Shown: positions 23,745-33,840 of the stretch, one piece after another
Position numbering within the stretch: position 1 is the first letter of the stretch
How the letters are laid out: each line of letters opens with the position of its first letter
DNA from: Meghimatium bilineatum
Taxonomy: Eukaryota; Mollusca; Gastropoda; Stylommatophora; Philomycidae
DNA length: 64,000 nucleotides
Direction of reading: 5' to 3'
NCBI GenBank assembly: GCA_034231615.1
Contig: CM067299.1
Coordinates: 16,412,834-16,476,833 of the forward strand
Position numbers and translations under genes: made by a program
The notes under the pieces: generated by a model
Seen by the model: the letters and a program-made list of their open reading frames with translations, nothing else
What the model was told of the DNA's origin: nothing
The model's database searches: none

Positions 23745-23823
23745 GCATTTCCCCAGAAAACAGTGTTATGCCATTTCCCAGAAAACAGTGTTATGCCATT
23801 TCCCAGAAAACAGTGTTATGCCA
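23745..23823. repeat. Three-copy 25-bp tandem repeat
   Basis: The unit cccagaaaacagtgttatgc catt is repeated at 25-bp spacing (cagtgttatg at 23761, 23786, 23811). It abuts a LINE fragment. Confidence 0.85.
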
Positions 23824-24330
23824 ATAAATAAAGTAAAGTCCAAAGCAAAAGTCATAATTGATAATTATGAACTGGAAGATTTCATTAATTGTGAATATTT
23901 AGGAACAAACATAAACAGTTCCAGGGAATCAGGAATCATAAGAATTGCAATAGGGATTTCAGAATGATCAAATATGAAAAATCTTTGGCAAGGCACCAGC
24001 TGTAAAGCTAAATTATATCTGATTAGAGCAAGTATATTTCCAGTAACAATTTGCGGCTGTGAAACATGGACACTTAATAATCCAGTGACAAAGATGAATT
24101 GCTGCCTTCAAAATGAGAAGCTACAGAAGAATTTTGAGAATACCATGGACAAAGGAAACGATGAAGTGAATTGATAAAATTATTCAACATCGAACAAGGT
24201 TGGCTCTTAAACAACATTGTAATGAGGAAGGTGCAGTTTGTAGCAATATAAAGAGACATAACAGCATGGAAAAATTAGTGATGGAAGTTATGGTAACTGG
24301 GATGAGGGCTGACCAAGACAATGATGGATA
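23824..24330 (+). pseudogene. LINE fragment, post-RT region
   Basis: Reads NKVKSKAKVIIDNYELED, CEYLGTNINSSRESG, LIRASIFPVTICGCETWTLN and ends in stops. The CGCETWTL motif is the usual YGCESWTL segment. 24331-24776 shows nothing else. Confidence 0.7.
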
Positions 24331-24776
24331 AGAGACATCTCAGATTGTTTAAATGGGGTATACAAGCATTTCTCTTGTGCAATTTCATAGTTAGCAGATA
24401 ACCAATGTCTTAAAAGCACCCGATTGTAGTGCACTCTGGAACCAGATCCTTTGAAGCTCGTGAGCAATATGATTAACGTTTTATTATCATGAGCAAGTGC
24501 AGAGAAGAAGGGCTCCTCTGTTAAATGCACACATTGGTAGCACAATGTTAGAGTGTAGCACCAGGGAAAAGCGGAAGTGAGAAAATAGAAGCCATAACGA
24601 AATGAATGTTCATTCTTGAGAATAAGACTTTAGCTGTCTTCATGTAGCAGGTTGTATGGAAAAGATTGTTGCATGAAAATATAGGACACCATATTGTCTC
24701 AGTTTGATTATGCCATAGGCCTATCCTCTCGAACACCATATTTTATGTCTGATTATACCATATCGTCTTGGTCTGA

Positions 24777-24910
24777 AGATCTTTTGGGGGAGGGGATGTG
24801 GTTGGTCAAGTATGGAAAACCTATTTACATGAGTTGCAAGGCAATTTGGTGCCGCTAGAAGGGTCCAGGCTCAATTCCTTATTATCCTCATGCTTCCTAC
24901 TTTAATTTAC
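24777..24910 (+). mobile_element. tRNA-like SINE L, second copy
   Basis: Reads ggatgtggttggtcaagtat, ggaaaacctatttacatgag, ttgcaaggcaatttggtgcc and ctcaattcctta. It matches the complement of 13490-13625. Confidence 0.55.
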
Positions 24911-25023
24911 TTTGACTAAGACCACATAGATCATAGTAGTAATCAGGACACTTGCGTGGTGAGAATCTCAAACATACACATATGTATGCTTTCGCAGTAA
25001 CTTCATGAGCGTGCTAAAATATA

Positions 25024-25196
25024 CATTGGAATCCCTCTATAATGCATTCTTTTATAACAAATTTCCTATATAACAACAATTTTTAAAATGTTCAATTATA
25101 TTTATTCTATATTTTTTGTACTATATATAGCGAATTTCTGCTATTACATACATATTTCGTAGATTTTGATCAAGATGTTATAACAGGTTTCCACTG
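25024..25196. mobile_element. MITE-E copy with TA flanks
   Basis: 173 bp from cattggaatccctctataat to caggtttccactg with TA at 25022-25023 and 25197-25198. Confidence 0.8.
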
Positions 25197-25620
25197 TATT
25201 GAAAATGCCTGGGCATACAGGCAATGATTTGAGTCTGTGGAACAGTCTAAAGTGACAAGAGTCAACTTCATATTTGTGCCTAGATATGCCAGTGTCCAAT
25301 GAAGTGAACACGCAGACAGACTTACGGGTATGGCAATCAAGAGACCGGACAAACAATGGCGCAAGCTGATGTTTTGAATGCCCTTAAGGAGATAGGATCA
25401 GTGACCGATGTAAAATGCTAGTAAAGCTTCAACCTTGAACAGACTGCGGGAATATTGTAAAGAAAGACATGGCTAAACACAAGCTTCATGCAGGCAACCA
25501 GAGAAGACAAGTAAACCAGCACAGATTAGACGTGATCAGTCACTACAAGCTGAATGTTATCTTGAAGAGAAGATCAACACTTTTGAACTGATGGCTCAAT
25601 GTTCAGTGAGAATTACCTTT
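25197..25620 (+). pseudogene. RNase H remnant of a LINE
   Basis: Reads TRVNFIFVPRYASVQ, a stop in place of the Gly-Asn, then SEHADRLTGMA, i.e. the RNase H end motif PGHAGVxGNExADRLAG, followed by LNRLREYCKERHG. Several stops. Only LINEs carrying RNase H (I/R1/Jockey side of the group) have this domain. Confidence 0.6.
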
Positions 25621-25639
25621 TGACTAACTACTAAGCAAG

Positions 25640-26107
25640 ACTCGTGTGCTTGTCCGACATAGCAAATAAGTTATATGACAATCTAACTAAGCAGATTCGT
25701 GTTTCTCCAACATAGCAAATTAGTTATACGATAAACTAGCTAAGCAGATTCATGTTTGTCCGACATAGCAAATAAGTTATATGACAATCTAACTAAACAG
25801 ATTCGTGTGCTTGTCCAACATAGCAAATTAGTTATATGACAATCTAACTAAGCAGATTCGTGTTTCTCCAACATAGCAAATTAGTTATACGATAAACTAG
25901 CTAAGCAGATTCATGTTTGTCCGACATAGCAAATAAGTTATATGACAATCTAACTAAACAGATTCGTGTGCTTGTCCAACATAGCAAATTAGTTATACGA
26001 TAAACTAGCTAAGCAGATTCGTGTTTGTCCGAAATAGCAAATAAGTTATATGACAATCTAACTAAACAGATTCATGTGCTTGTCCAACATAGCAAATTAG
26101 TTATATG
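25640..26107. repeat. Satellite with three-part higher-order unit (161 bp)
   Basis: A monomer of about 54 bp (agcagattcgtgttt, ccaacatagcaaatta gttatat) is repeated about nine times. Three monomer variants (..tttctccaac.., ..catgtttgtccgac.., ..gtgcttgtccaac..) alternate, so atctaactaagcagattcgt recurs at 25681 and 25842. The third higher-order unit is incomplete. Confidence 0.85.
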
Positions 26108-26242
26108 TCTTCTTCTGCATTCGTTTTCAAACTTCTGAAGATTAGCAGGGTGTAGCCTGGAGAAAGGAGTGCTTTGTGCAATGACACAGCTTCATTGCGA
26201 TATCTGTGCCTTTCGGCCTGACACATCTGACTTTAGCATAGC
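26108..26242 (-). mobile_element. SINE-A, 5'-truncated, next to the RAG1-like ORF
   Basis: Complement of the SINE-A 3' half (tcttctgcattcgttttcaa to ctgactttagcatag). Its end lies about 25 bp from the stop of the minus-strand ORF at 26268 and may truncate that element. Confidence 0.8.
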
Positions 26243-26267
26243 AGTTATCTCTTTTTTGTCAAGAGTT

Positions 26268-27738
26268 TTAGTGGTACTTTGTTTCTTTTCGTGGTACAAT
26301 TATTCTTTTAAAGACTAAAGGCTGTCCTCCTGTTTTGAATCTTAAATAAAGTTTATTTGGGTTATTGTGTAGCTTTCTTCTAATTAGAGTTGTGATTAAT
26401 AATTCTTCCTGCTTTGTCAAGGGTTCCGTCAAAGGTTTGTTGAGAATGTATTGAAAATTGAAGTCACATTTCAACTTTGGAGAAGTGGATCTGTCTGATG
26501 TAAATTTTCTGAATTCTGAAACTGTTGATGTAACTGTAGAATGTTGACCAAATATAGCAGAATCTTGTATGGAGTGCCTTGGAGGTATATTAATTATGAA
26601 TGGTGTGCTGTTATAGCTAAGAAGTAGTGGAAATGCAGGTGTGTATGTGAAAGGTGTGCCAATATAGCTAAGAAGTCGTGGAAATGCTTGTGGATTTATG
26701 AAAGGTGTGCCGTTGGAGCTATGAAGTCGTGGAAATTGTATATATGTGGAAGGTGTGCCGTTATAGCTAAGAAGTCGGGAAAATGCAGATGTTGTAGATG
26801 TGTACGGTGTGCTGGTATATGTAGGTTGTAGAAAAGTTGTACTAAATGTGGAAGATGTGCTGGTATATGTAGGTTGTAGAAAAGTCGTACTAAATGTGGA
26901 AGATGTGCTGGCATATGTAGGTTGTGGAAAAGCCGTACTAAATGTGGAAGATGTGCTGGCATATGTAGGTTGTGGAAAAGCCGTACTAAATGTGGAAGAT
27001 GTGCTGGTGTATGTAGCTTGTGGAAAAGCCGTACTAAATGTGGAAGATGTGCTGGTGTATGTAGCTTGTGGAAAAGCCGTACTAAATGTGGAAGATGCAC
27101 TGGTGTACCTAAGAAGTCGTGAAAATGCAGGTGTTGTAAAAGTGGAAGATATGTCTTCATTAAATGTAAGACTACAGGGAATTGTAGATGTTTTAACAGT
27201 AATTGGCATGCTGATATTGGTAAGGAGTTGGGATACCGTTGCCATTACTGGCATTAACATATTGTCCTCCGACTCTCTAGAGGGAAATAACACAGGTGAC
27301 TGTAATATCAAGATATTCTCATTGACTTGATTCACGCCATTATCAAAAACTTGCTTTCTTTTTATGCTGCCACAGCTCATACTTTGATGATGACTACACA
27401 CGGAACATTCTAAAACAGTTAGGTTAGGATTAAATTCCACCCAGATATGTGCACTGTTAGTAGCCATCAATCTGGCTCTAGCTAGAGATTTATCATCCTT
27501 ATTGAACTTGAGTTTATAGTTTCTCATTTTACAATTGGCACACAATGTGGTTGAATGTTTTGTTTCACTGTCGTCCTTGATGTGTATCTCATAAATACGA
27601 GATAATTCACTTTGATACAAGCTACACAACTGTGGTTTCTTCTTGCGCACCTTTATCTTTCTTAGATAATGTTCTACCTCCACAAATTCTGCACAGGTCA
27701 TTCAAATGTCTCATGTGTCTTGCAATGCTATGTTCCAT
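26268..27738 (-). pseudogene. RAG1 N-terminal-like (N-RAG-TP type) zinc-binding ORF with internal minisatellite
   Basis: The minus-strand frame from Met at 27736-27738 reads MEHSIARHMRHLNDLCRICG and GRTLSKKDKG, then stops at 27622. The other frame (27701 down to 26268, 477 codons) continues with KKPQLCSLYQSELSRIYEIH, STTLCANCKMRNYKLKF, AHIWVEFNPN, LECSVCSHHQ and GSIKRKQ. The order CxICG, then H..xLCxNC, then W....N....CxVC, then a basic KRK is that of the zinc-binding region N-terminal to the RAG1 RING, and of the invertebrate N-RAG-TP transposon proteins. It is followed by a Ser/Thr-rich repeat tract and a C-terminal LTKQEELLITTLIRRKL and FKTGGQPLVFKRIIVPRK. A frameshift between 27640 and 27690 separates the first zinc motif from the rest. 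No RAG1 core catalytic DDE part or RING is visible. The long undamaged frame suggests recent decay or a sequencing indel. The identification is from motif order only. Confidence 0.6.
26590..27110 (-). repeat. In-frame coding minisatellite in the RAG1-like ORF
   Basis: From 26809 to 27110 a 48-bp unit (16 residues, e.g. YTSTSSTFSTAFPQAT, YASTSSTFSTAFPQPT, YTSTSSTFSTTFLQPT) is repeated about six to seven times. At 26590-26800 an older degenerate repeat (FPRLLSYNGTPFTYTP type) precedes it. Units are multiples of three, so the frame is kept. Confidence 0.9.
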
Positions 27739-27769
27739 GTTCCTGTAGATTATGGAAATTAAAATAGAA

Positions 27770-28110
27770 ACATATGCATTGACACAACAGAAGCAAATGC
27801 ATTGACACAACAAATAAATGTATTGACACAATGCAAACAAATTCATTGACACAACACAAACATATGCATTGACACAACACAAACAAATGTATTGACACAA
27901 AAAAAACAAATGTATTGACACAACACAAACAAATTCATTGACACAACACAAACATATGCATTGACACAACAGAAACATATTCATTGACACAACACAAACA
28001 GATGCACTGACACACCAGAAACATATTCATTGACACAACACAAACAAATGTATTGACACAACAGAAACATGTATTGACACAACACAAACAAATGTATTGA
28101 CACAACAGAA
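27770..28110. repeat. Minisatellite, 22-23 bp unit
   Basis: About fifteen copies of attgacacaacacaaacaaat with gc/tc variants. The Cys-rich minus-strand frames over it are repeat artefacts. Confidence 0.95.
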
Positions 28111-28172
28111 ACTTCTTAAAATATAGGCCCCATAAATGTTAAATGTATCTGATCTTTATCAAATTATAATAT

Positions 28173-28336
28173 TTCTTCTGCCTTCGTTCTCAAACTCCTA
28201 CAGATTAACAGGATGTAGTCCGGAGAATGTGGTGTCATAGTTAACAGCTTAGCTGTGATATATGCGCCTTTTCTGACTGACATATCCACCTTCAGCATGG
28301 CTTGTGTGTCACTTAGACAATATGTGGGATAGGAAT
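28173..28336 (-). mobile_element. SINE-A, 5'-truncated
   Basis: Complement of the SINE-A 3' two thirds (ttcttctgccttcgttctca to cacttagacaatatgtggga). Confidence 0.75.
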
Positions 28337-28369
28337 TGTGAGGACTCAAGATCAGTGGGAGAATAATAA

Positions 28370-28846
28370 ACAACCTGTGACATTTGCAGATAACATTGTT
28401 CTTTTAGCAGAAAGTGAACAGCAACTACAAGGAATAATGGTTTATGTTTATAAATCAAGTAAAGAATATCAACAGTACTGAATATAAACTTTTTATAAAA
28501 ACATGATAATGAGCAAAGTCATTGTAGAACAGGTGATAAACATAAAAATACATGGGGAGAAACTACAAAAGGTAGAACATTATCAATATCTATGACACAT
28601 AATCACAAATTATGGAAGATGTGAAACAGAAGTTAAAAGGACAATTGGAATGGCTAAAAGTACTTTCAATGACATGAAAATATTAACATCTAAACAAATT
28701 ACAAACAAGCTAAAAATGAAATATAAAATGCTACATCTATTCTATATTAATGTTTGACTCAGAAACATAAACAAATTAGAAGACATAATTGATGCCGTTG
28801 AGGTGTGGATAAATAGAAGCATAAGGAGAACATCATGAAAAAGAAT
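28370..28846 (+). pseudogene. LINE-D fragment (RT catalytic box onward)
   Basis: Reads TFADNIVLLAESEQQLQGIM (degenerate FADD box), then INIKIHGEKLQ, GRCETEVKRTIGMAKSTFND, EVWINRSIRRTS and a stop. It continues on the far side of the SINE-A at 28847-29120. Confidence 0.7.
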
Positions 28847-29120
28847 CTTCTTATTCGTTCTTCCTCAAACTCCTGCAGATTAGCAGGATGTAATCCGGAG
28901 AATGAATTGTGTTGTTTCATGGTTTACAGCATTGATGTGATATCTGCATTTTTCAGCCTGACACATCCGGCTTCAGCATGGCTTTGGGTCACTGGCCCTA
29001 TATGGAATGATACAGCCAACTCCATCCCATAATCTCCTTAGTCGCCTCTTATGACATGCATGGAAGGTAAACGGTCTTGCTAGTCTTTGCTCCCCTCTCA
29101 GGCCCTGGCAACACACGAGT
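28847..29120 (-). mobile_element. SINE-A inserted into the LINE
   Basis: Full-length minus copy from cttcttattcgttcttcctc to ccctggcaacacacgagt. The host LINE resumes with gagaaagagaataaaacaga, which partly repeats the left flank gaaaaagaat. Confidence 0.85.
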
Positions 29121-29420
29121 GAGAAAGAGAATAAAACAGAGGTTCTAACATCATTTAATATGAAGATAGAATTATTAAAGGAAATAAAGATCAAGCAAAT
29201 AAAATATTTTGATATATTGAAGACATGACACCTTGTTAAAGACTTTACTTGACGGTAAAGTTGAGGGGAAGCAAACAAGAGGTAGGCAGAGATACAAGTG
29301 GAAGAGAAACATCACGAGATGGACATGTTAGTCTAGCAGAGTGCACCACCAAGACAAGAGACAGGGCATGTTGGAGGTCTACTGCAGTCAACCTTCGTTG
29401 CGGAGACGGCATTGATGATG
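29121..29420 (+). pseudogene. LINE-D/C 3' part after the SINE
   Basis: Reads MKIELLKEIKIKQIKYFDIL, RGRQRYKWKRNITRW and a degenerate tail. In the uninterrupted copy 46556-47140 the two halves are contiguous, which shows the D and C labels belong to one LINE. Confidence 0.7.
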
Positions 29421-30053
29421 ATGGTTAGCTGTATCAAAATTTAAATTTTGCTTAAAGATCTAAATATTGTCATTGAGAGTATTTGATTCATTTCTGTAGT
29501 ACAGATATATGTGATTTTTTTTAAGCGTTATTCCTGATATTACTGACAAATGTGTGACCAGACAGCAAAACTGAAAGTCTACTAAATTATCAATAACAAG
29601 CAAAAATAAACTAAAACAATATATTTTTCATAGTATTCCACACATAAAATGAAATTTTCAAACCTTCGTTTCAAAACTGACTAGTTCAGTTAACAGTTTA
29701 TGGAATTGTTGGTAATGCTCCTAGTGGACAGTTTCTCCCGAAAATTCCAGTTGTCTTTTCTGCTGCCGTCCCAACCCACCGGGTATTAGGAGTGCAGAGG
29801 AGCAATAAATATCAGATTCAGTCACGCCCATATAGGCCAACCAATGTACCACTTTTTTGTGCTAAAGAAAGTTGATTGTTGTATGCTATCGACTTTCTGT
29901 GTGGTTCCTAAGGCAGTGGTTCCCAATCTTTTTCGCAACCCCATTTCAAAGATGCCAATCAGGGCCGTAGATTACCTTAAGGATGGAGTTTTACCTAAAG
30001 AAAACGAAGTATCATTCGTCCGTTTTGATGTGTGAATTTCACTGTCAATAAAT
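29421..30053. other. Gene-free stretch with a hAT-like terminus and repeat I
   Basis: At 29914 the sequence cagtggttcccaatcttttt cgcaaccccatttc resembles the 5' end of hAT elements, but no partner end was found. Repeat I (caataaatatcagattcagt) lies at 29804-29840. Confidence 0.45.
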
Positions 30054-30710
30054 TTGAAAACTTTAGTTTGTAAAAAATCACTACCGGTTTATGGACCTTT
30101 TGGTGTAATAAAACAAGTCAAAGAGTTCAAGTTCCTAGAAAGTATCTTCACAGAAGACGGACGACTCGACAGAGATATAGAAACAAGATGTCAAAAGGCA
30201 AATACTGTGATATACCAGCTGTCACGTTTGCTATTGCACACACAAAAAAAACATGGAAGTAAAGAAACAAATTATTAAGAGTATCTTTAAACCATCACTG
30301 TGCTCCCAATGCCAGACTTGGCAACTGACATCTACACATAAGAGAATGATTGAAACTTGTGAAATGAAATGTCTACGGAAGGCTATTGGAGTCACCAGAC
30401 TCAACAAAATGCGCAGTGAGAACATCATAAAGATAATATGTATCACATCATGCATCGAATATATTAAAGAAGCAGCAGATAAAATGGTTTTGGCATCTTA
30501 TGAGGATGAACGATCAACTTCCCATAAGAGCCTATAACAAGATGGAATCATGATACAGGGTCAAGGGCATACCTAGGAAAAGGTTGATAGACAACATCAA
30601 GACCATCCTGAATAAACATGACTACACCTTAACCAGAGCAACACATCTGGCCAGAGCAACACACCTGGTTCAGGAACACAGACTACTTCCTCTTCACAAA
30701 CCCCTACATC
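30054..30710 (+). pseudogene. LINE-N, post-RT to C-terminus
   Basis: Reads KQVKEFKFLESIFTEDGRLD, RDIETRCQKANTVIYQLSRL, then MIETCEMKCLRKAIGVTRLN and RLIDNIKTILNKHDYTL with frame changes. Similar to 57896-58680. Confidence 0.7.
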
Positions 30711-30714
30711 ATCA

Positions 30715-30966
30715 TCAAGTGCCGTCTCCGCAACGAAGGTTGGCTGCAACGGATCTCCAACATCCCCTGTCTCTTGTCTTGGTGGTGCACTCTGCTAGAC
30801 TGTAACCTGTCCATCGTGTGATGTTATTCTCCCACTTGTATCTCTGCCTACCTCTTGCTCGTCTCCCTTGATAAGGTCCCTCAAGTAAGGTCTTCAATAA
30901 GGTGGCATATCTTTTAATGTGTCCAAAATAGTTTATTTGCCTACAAACCCCTACGCTCAACGGCAA
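30715..30966 (-). pseudogene. LINE-C 3' tail
   Basis: Best-preserved LINE-C end: RQINYFGHIKRYATLLKTLL, EGPYQGRRARGRQRYKWENN, ITRWTGYSLAECTTKTRDRG and CWRSVAANLRCGDGT. Confidence 0.75.
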
Positions 30967-31386
30967 GTGTGGAAGCTACTACGAAACCGCCTGGGGATAG
31001 ACAATATGTGAAATTCCCAGTGTTAAAAGTCATGTTAGATTTGCAGGCGGGGGGTGGGGGTGTTCAAAAGTTATCGGCGACACCGATACATTTAAAAAAT
31101 AAAACACACAGAAAATAGATGATCTATATAATATCGTATAATTCAATATAATACTAAACTAGACATGTTTAATGTGGATTGACATTGTAAGTTCTTAACA
31201 AGTTTCAAAATTCGATGTTAAGATTTCGTTAATGCCAACCTCATGTCATCCTCAAACGTTTAATATGTTTCTTGTTTTGTTTTTAAAATGAAGAAGCATA
31301 TAAAATCTACTCTCACAGAGATATGTAGAAACATTGAAACAAAACTGGATATGTAAGCTTGATGACACTTGGTTCTGTTTGATACT
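30967..31386. other. Gene-free stretch with repeat J
   Basis: The segment at 31008-31075 (gtgttaaaagtcatgtta, G-rich run) matches 35555-35600 (gtgctaaaagtcatgtttgg). No coding signal. Confidence 0.4.
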
Positions 31387-31504
31387 GTCAAATCCTATTA
31401 ACGACAAAATGTGTATATGCAATTCGCTACTTAGGGCCTACAAAACAAACAATAAAGAATAAATATAATTGTGGATTTTGAATGGTTTTTATGTTGTCCT
31501 CTAA

Positions 31505-31616
31505 CTTCCACGAGATCTCTCTGAATAGCAGGACAATTTTCATTATATGTAGTCCAGAGAACGGAAATGCGTTGTGTTGCCGTTTTATTTGCGCCAATGG
31601 CCCGACTTCGGCGGTT
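31505..31616 (-). mobile_element. SINE-B partial copy
   Basis: Complement of SINE-B (atgtagtccagagaacggaa, gccgttttatttgcgccaat, ggcccgacttcggcgg). Confidence 0.75.
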
Positions 31617-31707
31617 GAACTAACACGTTCAATGTTTCTATGACTTCCACAGTACGGTGGACGCCTGGAACCATATCGCTAGTACGAGAATGATGACAGT
31701 AAAGACA

Positions 31708-31900
31708 TCTGTACAGAAAGTAAACAAGACTTCATTAGTGACGATTTTTTAATTATTGTCGTGATTTTTGTTAGTAACCCAAGTATTTATATAGGCCCTA
31801 CTTAGAGTCGCATGCCAAAAAATGCCAAGGCCGACTAACGAAATGCACGGAAATAATAAAAAATCAAGCCTTTCATGTCATATTTACTTTCTGTATACAG
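31708..31900. mobile_element. MITE-K, second copy
   Basis: From ctgtacagaaagtaaacaag to catatttactttctgtatac ag, with gagtcgcatgccaaaaaatg in the middle as in the 10511 copy. Confidence 0.75.
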
Positions 31901-32034
31901 GACTTTACTGGTGCACGGTCACTAAAAAGTTACTGCGTGTTTTTCTGTTAATGAGTGAGAGGAGGCTTTTTAGGCTGTGGAAATAAAGGCCGCTTTGCAC
32001 AGCTGTCGCCGCGGCGTGTACAGGAAGAATTTTT

Positions 32035-32150
32035 TATTCCACCTCCAAAAGACAAAAATCCTGGATCCCAACCGTGGACTGAACCCGGAACCTGGGGGTT
32101 CTGAGACCGGTGTTCTAGCCATATACGGCCACGGTCAAATATGCTTGACC
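32035..32150 (-). repeat. tRNA-like SINE head
   Basis: The minus strand reads ccgtggccgtatatggctag aacaccggtctcagaacccc and ccgggttcagtccacggt, i.e. an A-box-like part followed at tRNA spacing by a good B-box match. It does not form a complete tRNA gene. Confidence 0.5.
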
Positions 32151-32534
32151 TTTTTGCCACTTCCTTGCATCCTATCGTCATAACCACAGACTTCCACAGA
32201 TGTATCATCAAATAAGGAATTCGTTATAAACGGATGCACTATATAGCAGCGCTACTCAAACCTTTTGAAAACACGGGCCGGCAAAAATAATTTTTATTAG
32301 ATCAAGGAACGGTCCAAACAAATAGGGCCTAATGTATACTCATAAATTACCGTTACAGTTTAAAAAGAACTAGTTTGTATATTAAATCAGTATAAATAGT
32401 AGTAATTTTGACACAACCATAGAGAGTATTGGTATGTTTGAATCAACCGAGTGCCGATCGTGCTTCTCTTTTTATTGTTAAGAAGTTCAGTTGGTGACAT
32501 TCGTTTATATCACACTGACAACCCAACAAGCAAA

Positions 32535-32571
32535 TTCTCTGATTGTGCTCCTCTTGAGCACAATCAGAGAA
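32535..32571. repeat. Perfect 16-bp inverted repeat
   Basis: ttctctgattgtgctc, five-base loop, gagcacaatcagagaa. No coding or terminator context. Confidence 0.95.
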
Positions 32572-32729
32572 GTAGATTTTCTCACCTGAAACTTTGTGGG
32601 CTTTTAGTTTTCCACAATATGTCACTCCTACGGCGTGAATAAATGCCTTGGTTAAATAAATTAAAGCCTTGGTGAACGACATCGAGATAAGAAGAGACAG
32701 GATTGAATTGATTAGAGCAGTCGTGGATA

Positions 32730-32903
32730 CAGTGGCGTAGCGAAAGGGGGGCGGAGGTGCGGACCGCCCCGGGCGGCATCATCGGGAGGGCGGCAAATTT
32801 ATTTTCATCCAGGCTTTCACAATCACTGCCATATTTTTTAATGTCACAAGGGCGGAAAATTATGATTCCGCCCCGGGCGCCATTGACCCACGCTACGCCA
32901 CTG
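32730..32903. mobile_element. hAT-type MITE with perfect 8-bp duplication
   Basis: 174 bp with perfect 13-bp inverted termini (cagtggcgtagcg and cgctacgccactg). It is flanked by cgtggata on both sides (32722-32729, 32904-32911). An 8-bp target duplication is the hAT superfamily signature. The GC-rich interior has a further inverted pair (ccgccccgggcg). It has no transposase and sits within a LINE 3' region. Confidence 0.93.
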
Positions 32904-33300
32904 CGTGGATACCCTACGAGAAGACGAGGAGGAAGTCGAACGAGACAATGTACATAAGCGCTACAAGGACTCGTTAAAGAACTCACTGAAAGCCTTTGAA
33001 ATAGACCACGATACATGGGAAGAACTTGCACAAAATAGATCTACATGGCGTTCTAAAATTAAAAAAATAGCGCATCGTCCTGTAAAAAGAGGAGAAATGC
33101 AGCAACTCAACAGCGGAGAGCAGCTAGAAAGTCACGAATAGACCAAGATCCGTCTACAGTCGTCATTCCATGTCCGAACTGTCCAAGGAAATTTACAGCT
33201 TGAATAGGGCTCATTAGCCATCTACGAACTCATAATCAAGGACATAACTGTAATTGAATTTTCAAAAGTGGATGTAACAAATGGTCATCATCACTTGTGA
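32904..33300 (+). pseudogene. LINE 3' end with broken C-terminal zinc finger
   Basis: Reads KRYKDSLKNSLKAFEIDHDT, EELAQNRSTWRSKIK, and after a frame change CPNCPRKFTA, a stop, IGLISHLRTH. The intact form of this finger is at 7880-8000 on the other strand. Its 3' untranslated tail (ggctcattagccatctac, aattttcaaaagtggatgta) is the source of the satellite at 44657-45309. Confidence 0.75.
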
Positions 33301-33560
33301 TGGACGAACAATCAAAATCAAACATTTAGAGAATGGTAGAAATAGAAGTGACTAGAGGCGATGGGAGAAAATGCTCCCTCTCGGAAAAGATCAGAAGAAC
33401 GCGTAATCAGCAACTGACTAGGACACTGAGCTTATACACTTTTAGATGGCTGACGGAACGTCAAGCAGAGAATAAATTAGTGCCCCCAGCGCTGTGACAC
33501 TTGCTCATAATCAAGGATCTAGATTAAGTGCTCTTGTCAGTTTTCCATGGCCATTCGAGT
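33301..33560 (+). repeat. Repeat O
   Basis: Shares gtagaaatagaagtgac, gctccctctcggaaaagatc and gagcttatacacttttagat ggctga with 47210-47290 and 47565-47700. In this copy the two halves are adjacent. Confidence 0.55.
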
Positions 33561-33599
33561 GATGTTCGCTGGATTCATGTGTGATAAGCGAACCCACTC

Positions 33600-33840
33600 A
33601 ATTATCATTAGCGCTATTCAAGGGGCGTGTCCTGTGACGTATTCTCTTCACAACGTTGTCGTCCCGATGATCTCCCAGAACCCTTTTCTGTCTTAGGCGA
33701 TGCAACTTGCGTTTTCCAACGACTTATTCGTGTTATCTTTAATTTCATCAATCCATCGTCTTCTTGGTCTGCCATTCCTCCTCCTTCCCGGTGCTCTACC
33801 CTACATTATTTGTCTTTCTAAACAGTTGTGCCTCTTTATA
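33600..33840 (-). pseudogene. LINE 3' end
   Basis: The minus strand reads FFGHIKRHNCLERQ, GRRRNGRPRRRWIDEIKDNT, NKSLENASCIA and DRKGFWEIIG, a typical LINE C-terminus. 33841-34142 shows nothing. Confidence 0.7.

Larger units (their letters stand above)
31387..32248. mobile_element. MITE-E split by about 0.7 kb of inserted repeats
   Basis: The left half (ctgtcaaatcctattaacga to ttgtggattttgaatggttt) ends near 31494. The right half (aaggaattcgttataaacgg, atgcactatata) lies at 32213-32248. Between them are a SINE-B piece, MITE-K and a tRNA-like repeat. Confidence 0.55.

Noticed and set aside
26800-27330. Plus-strand 176-codon frame (VYVGCRKVVLNVEDV units)
   Set aside because: Shadow of the minus-strand RAG1-like ORF through its minisatellite.
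27622-27990. Cys/Val-rich N-terminal part of the minus-strand frame upstream of Met 27738
   Set aside because: It is the translated 22-23 bp minisatellite; only the part from MEHSIARHM on is kept.
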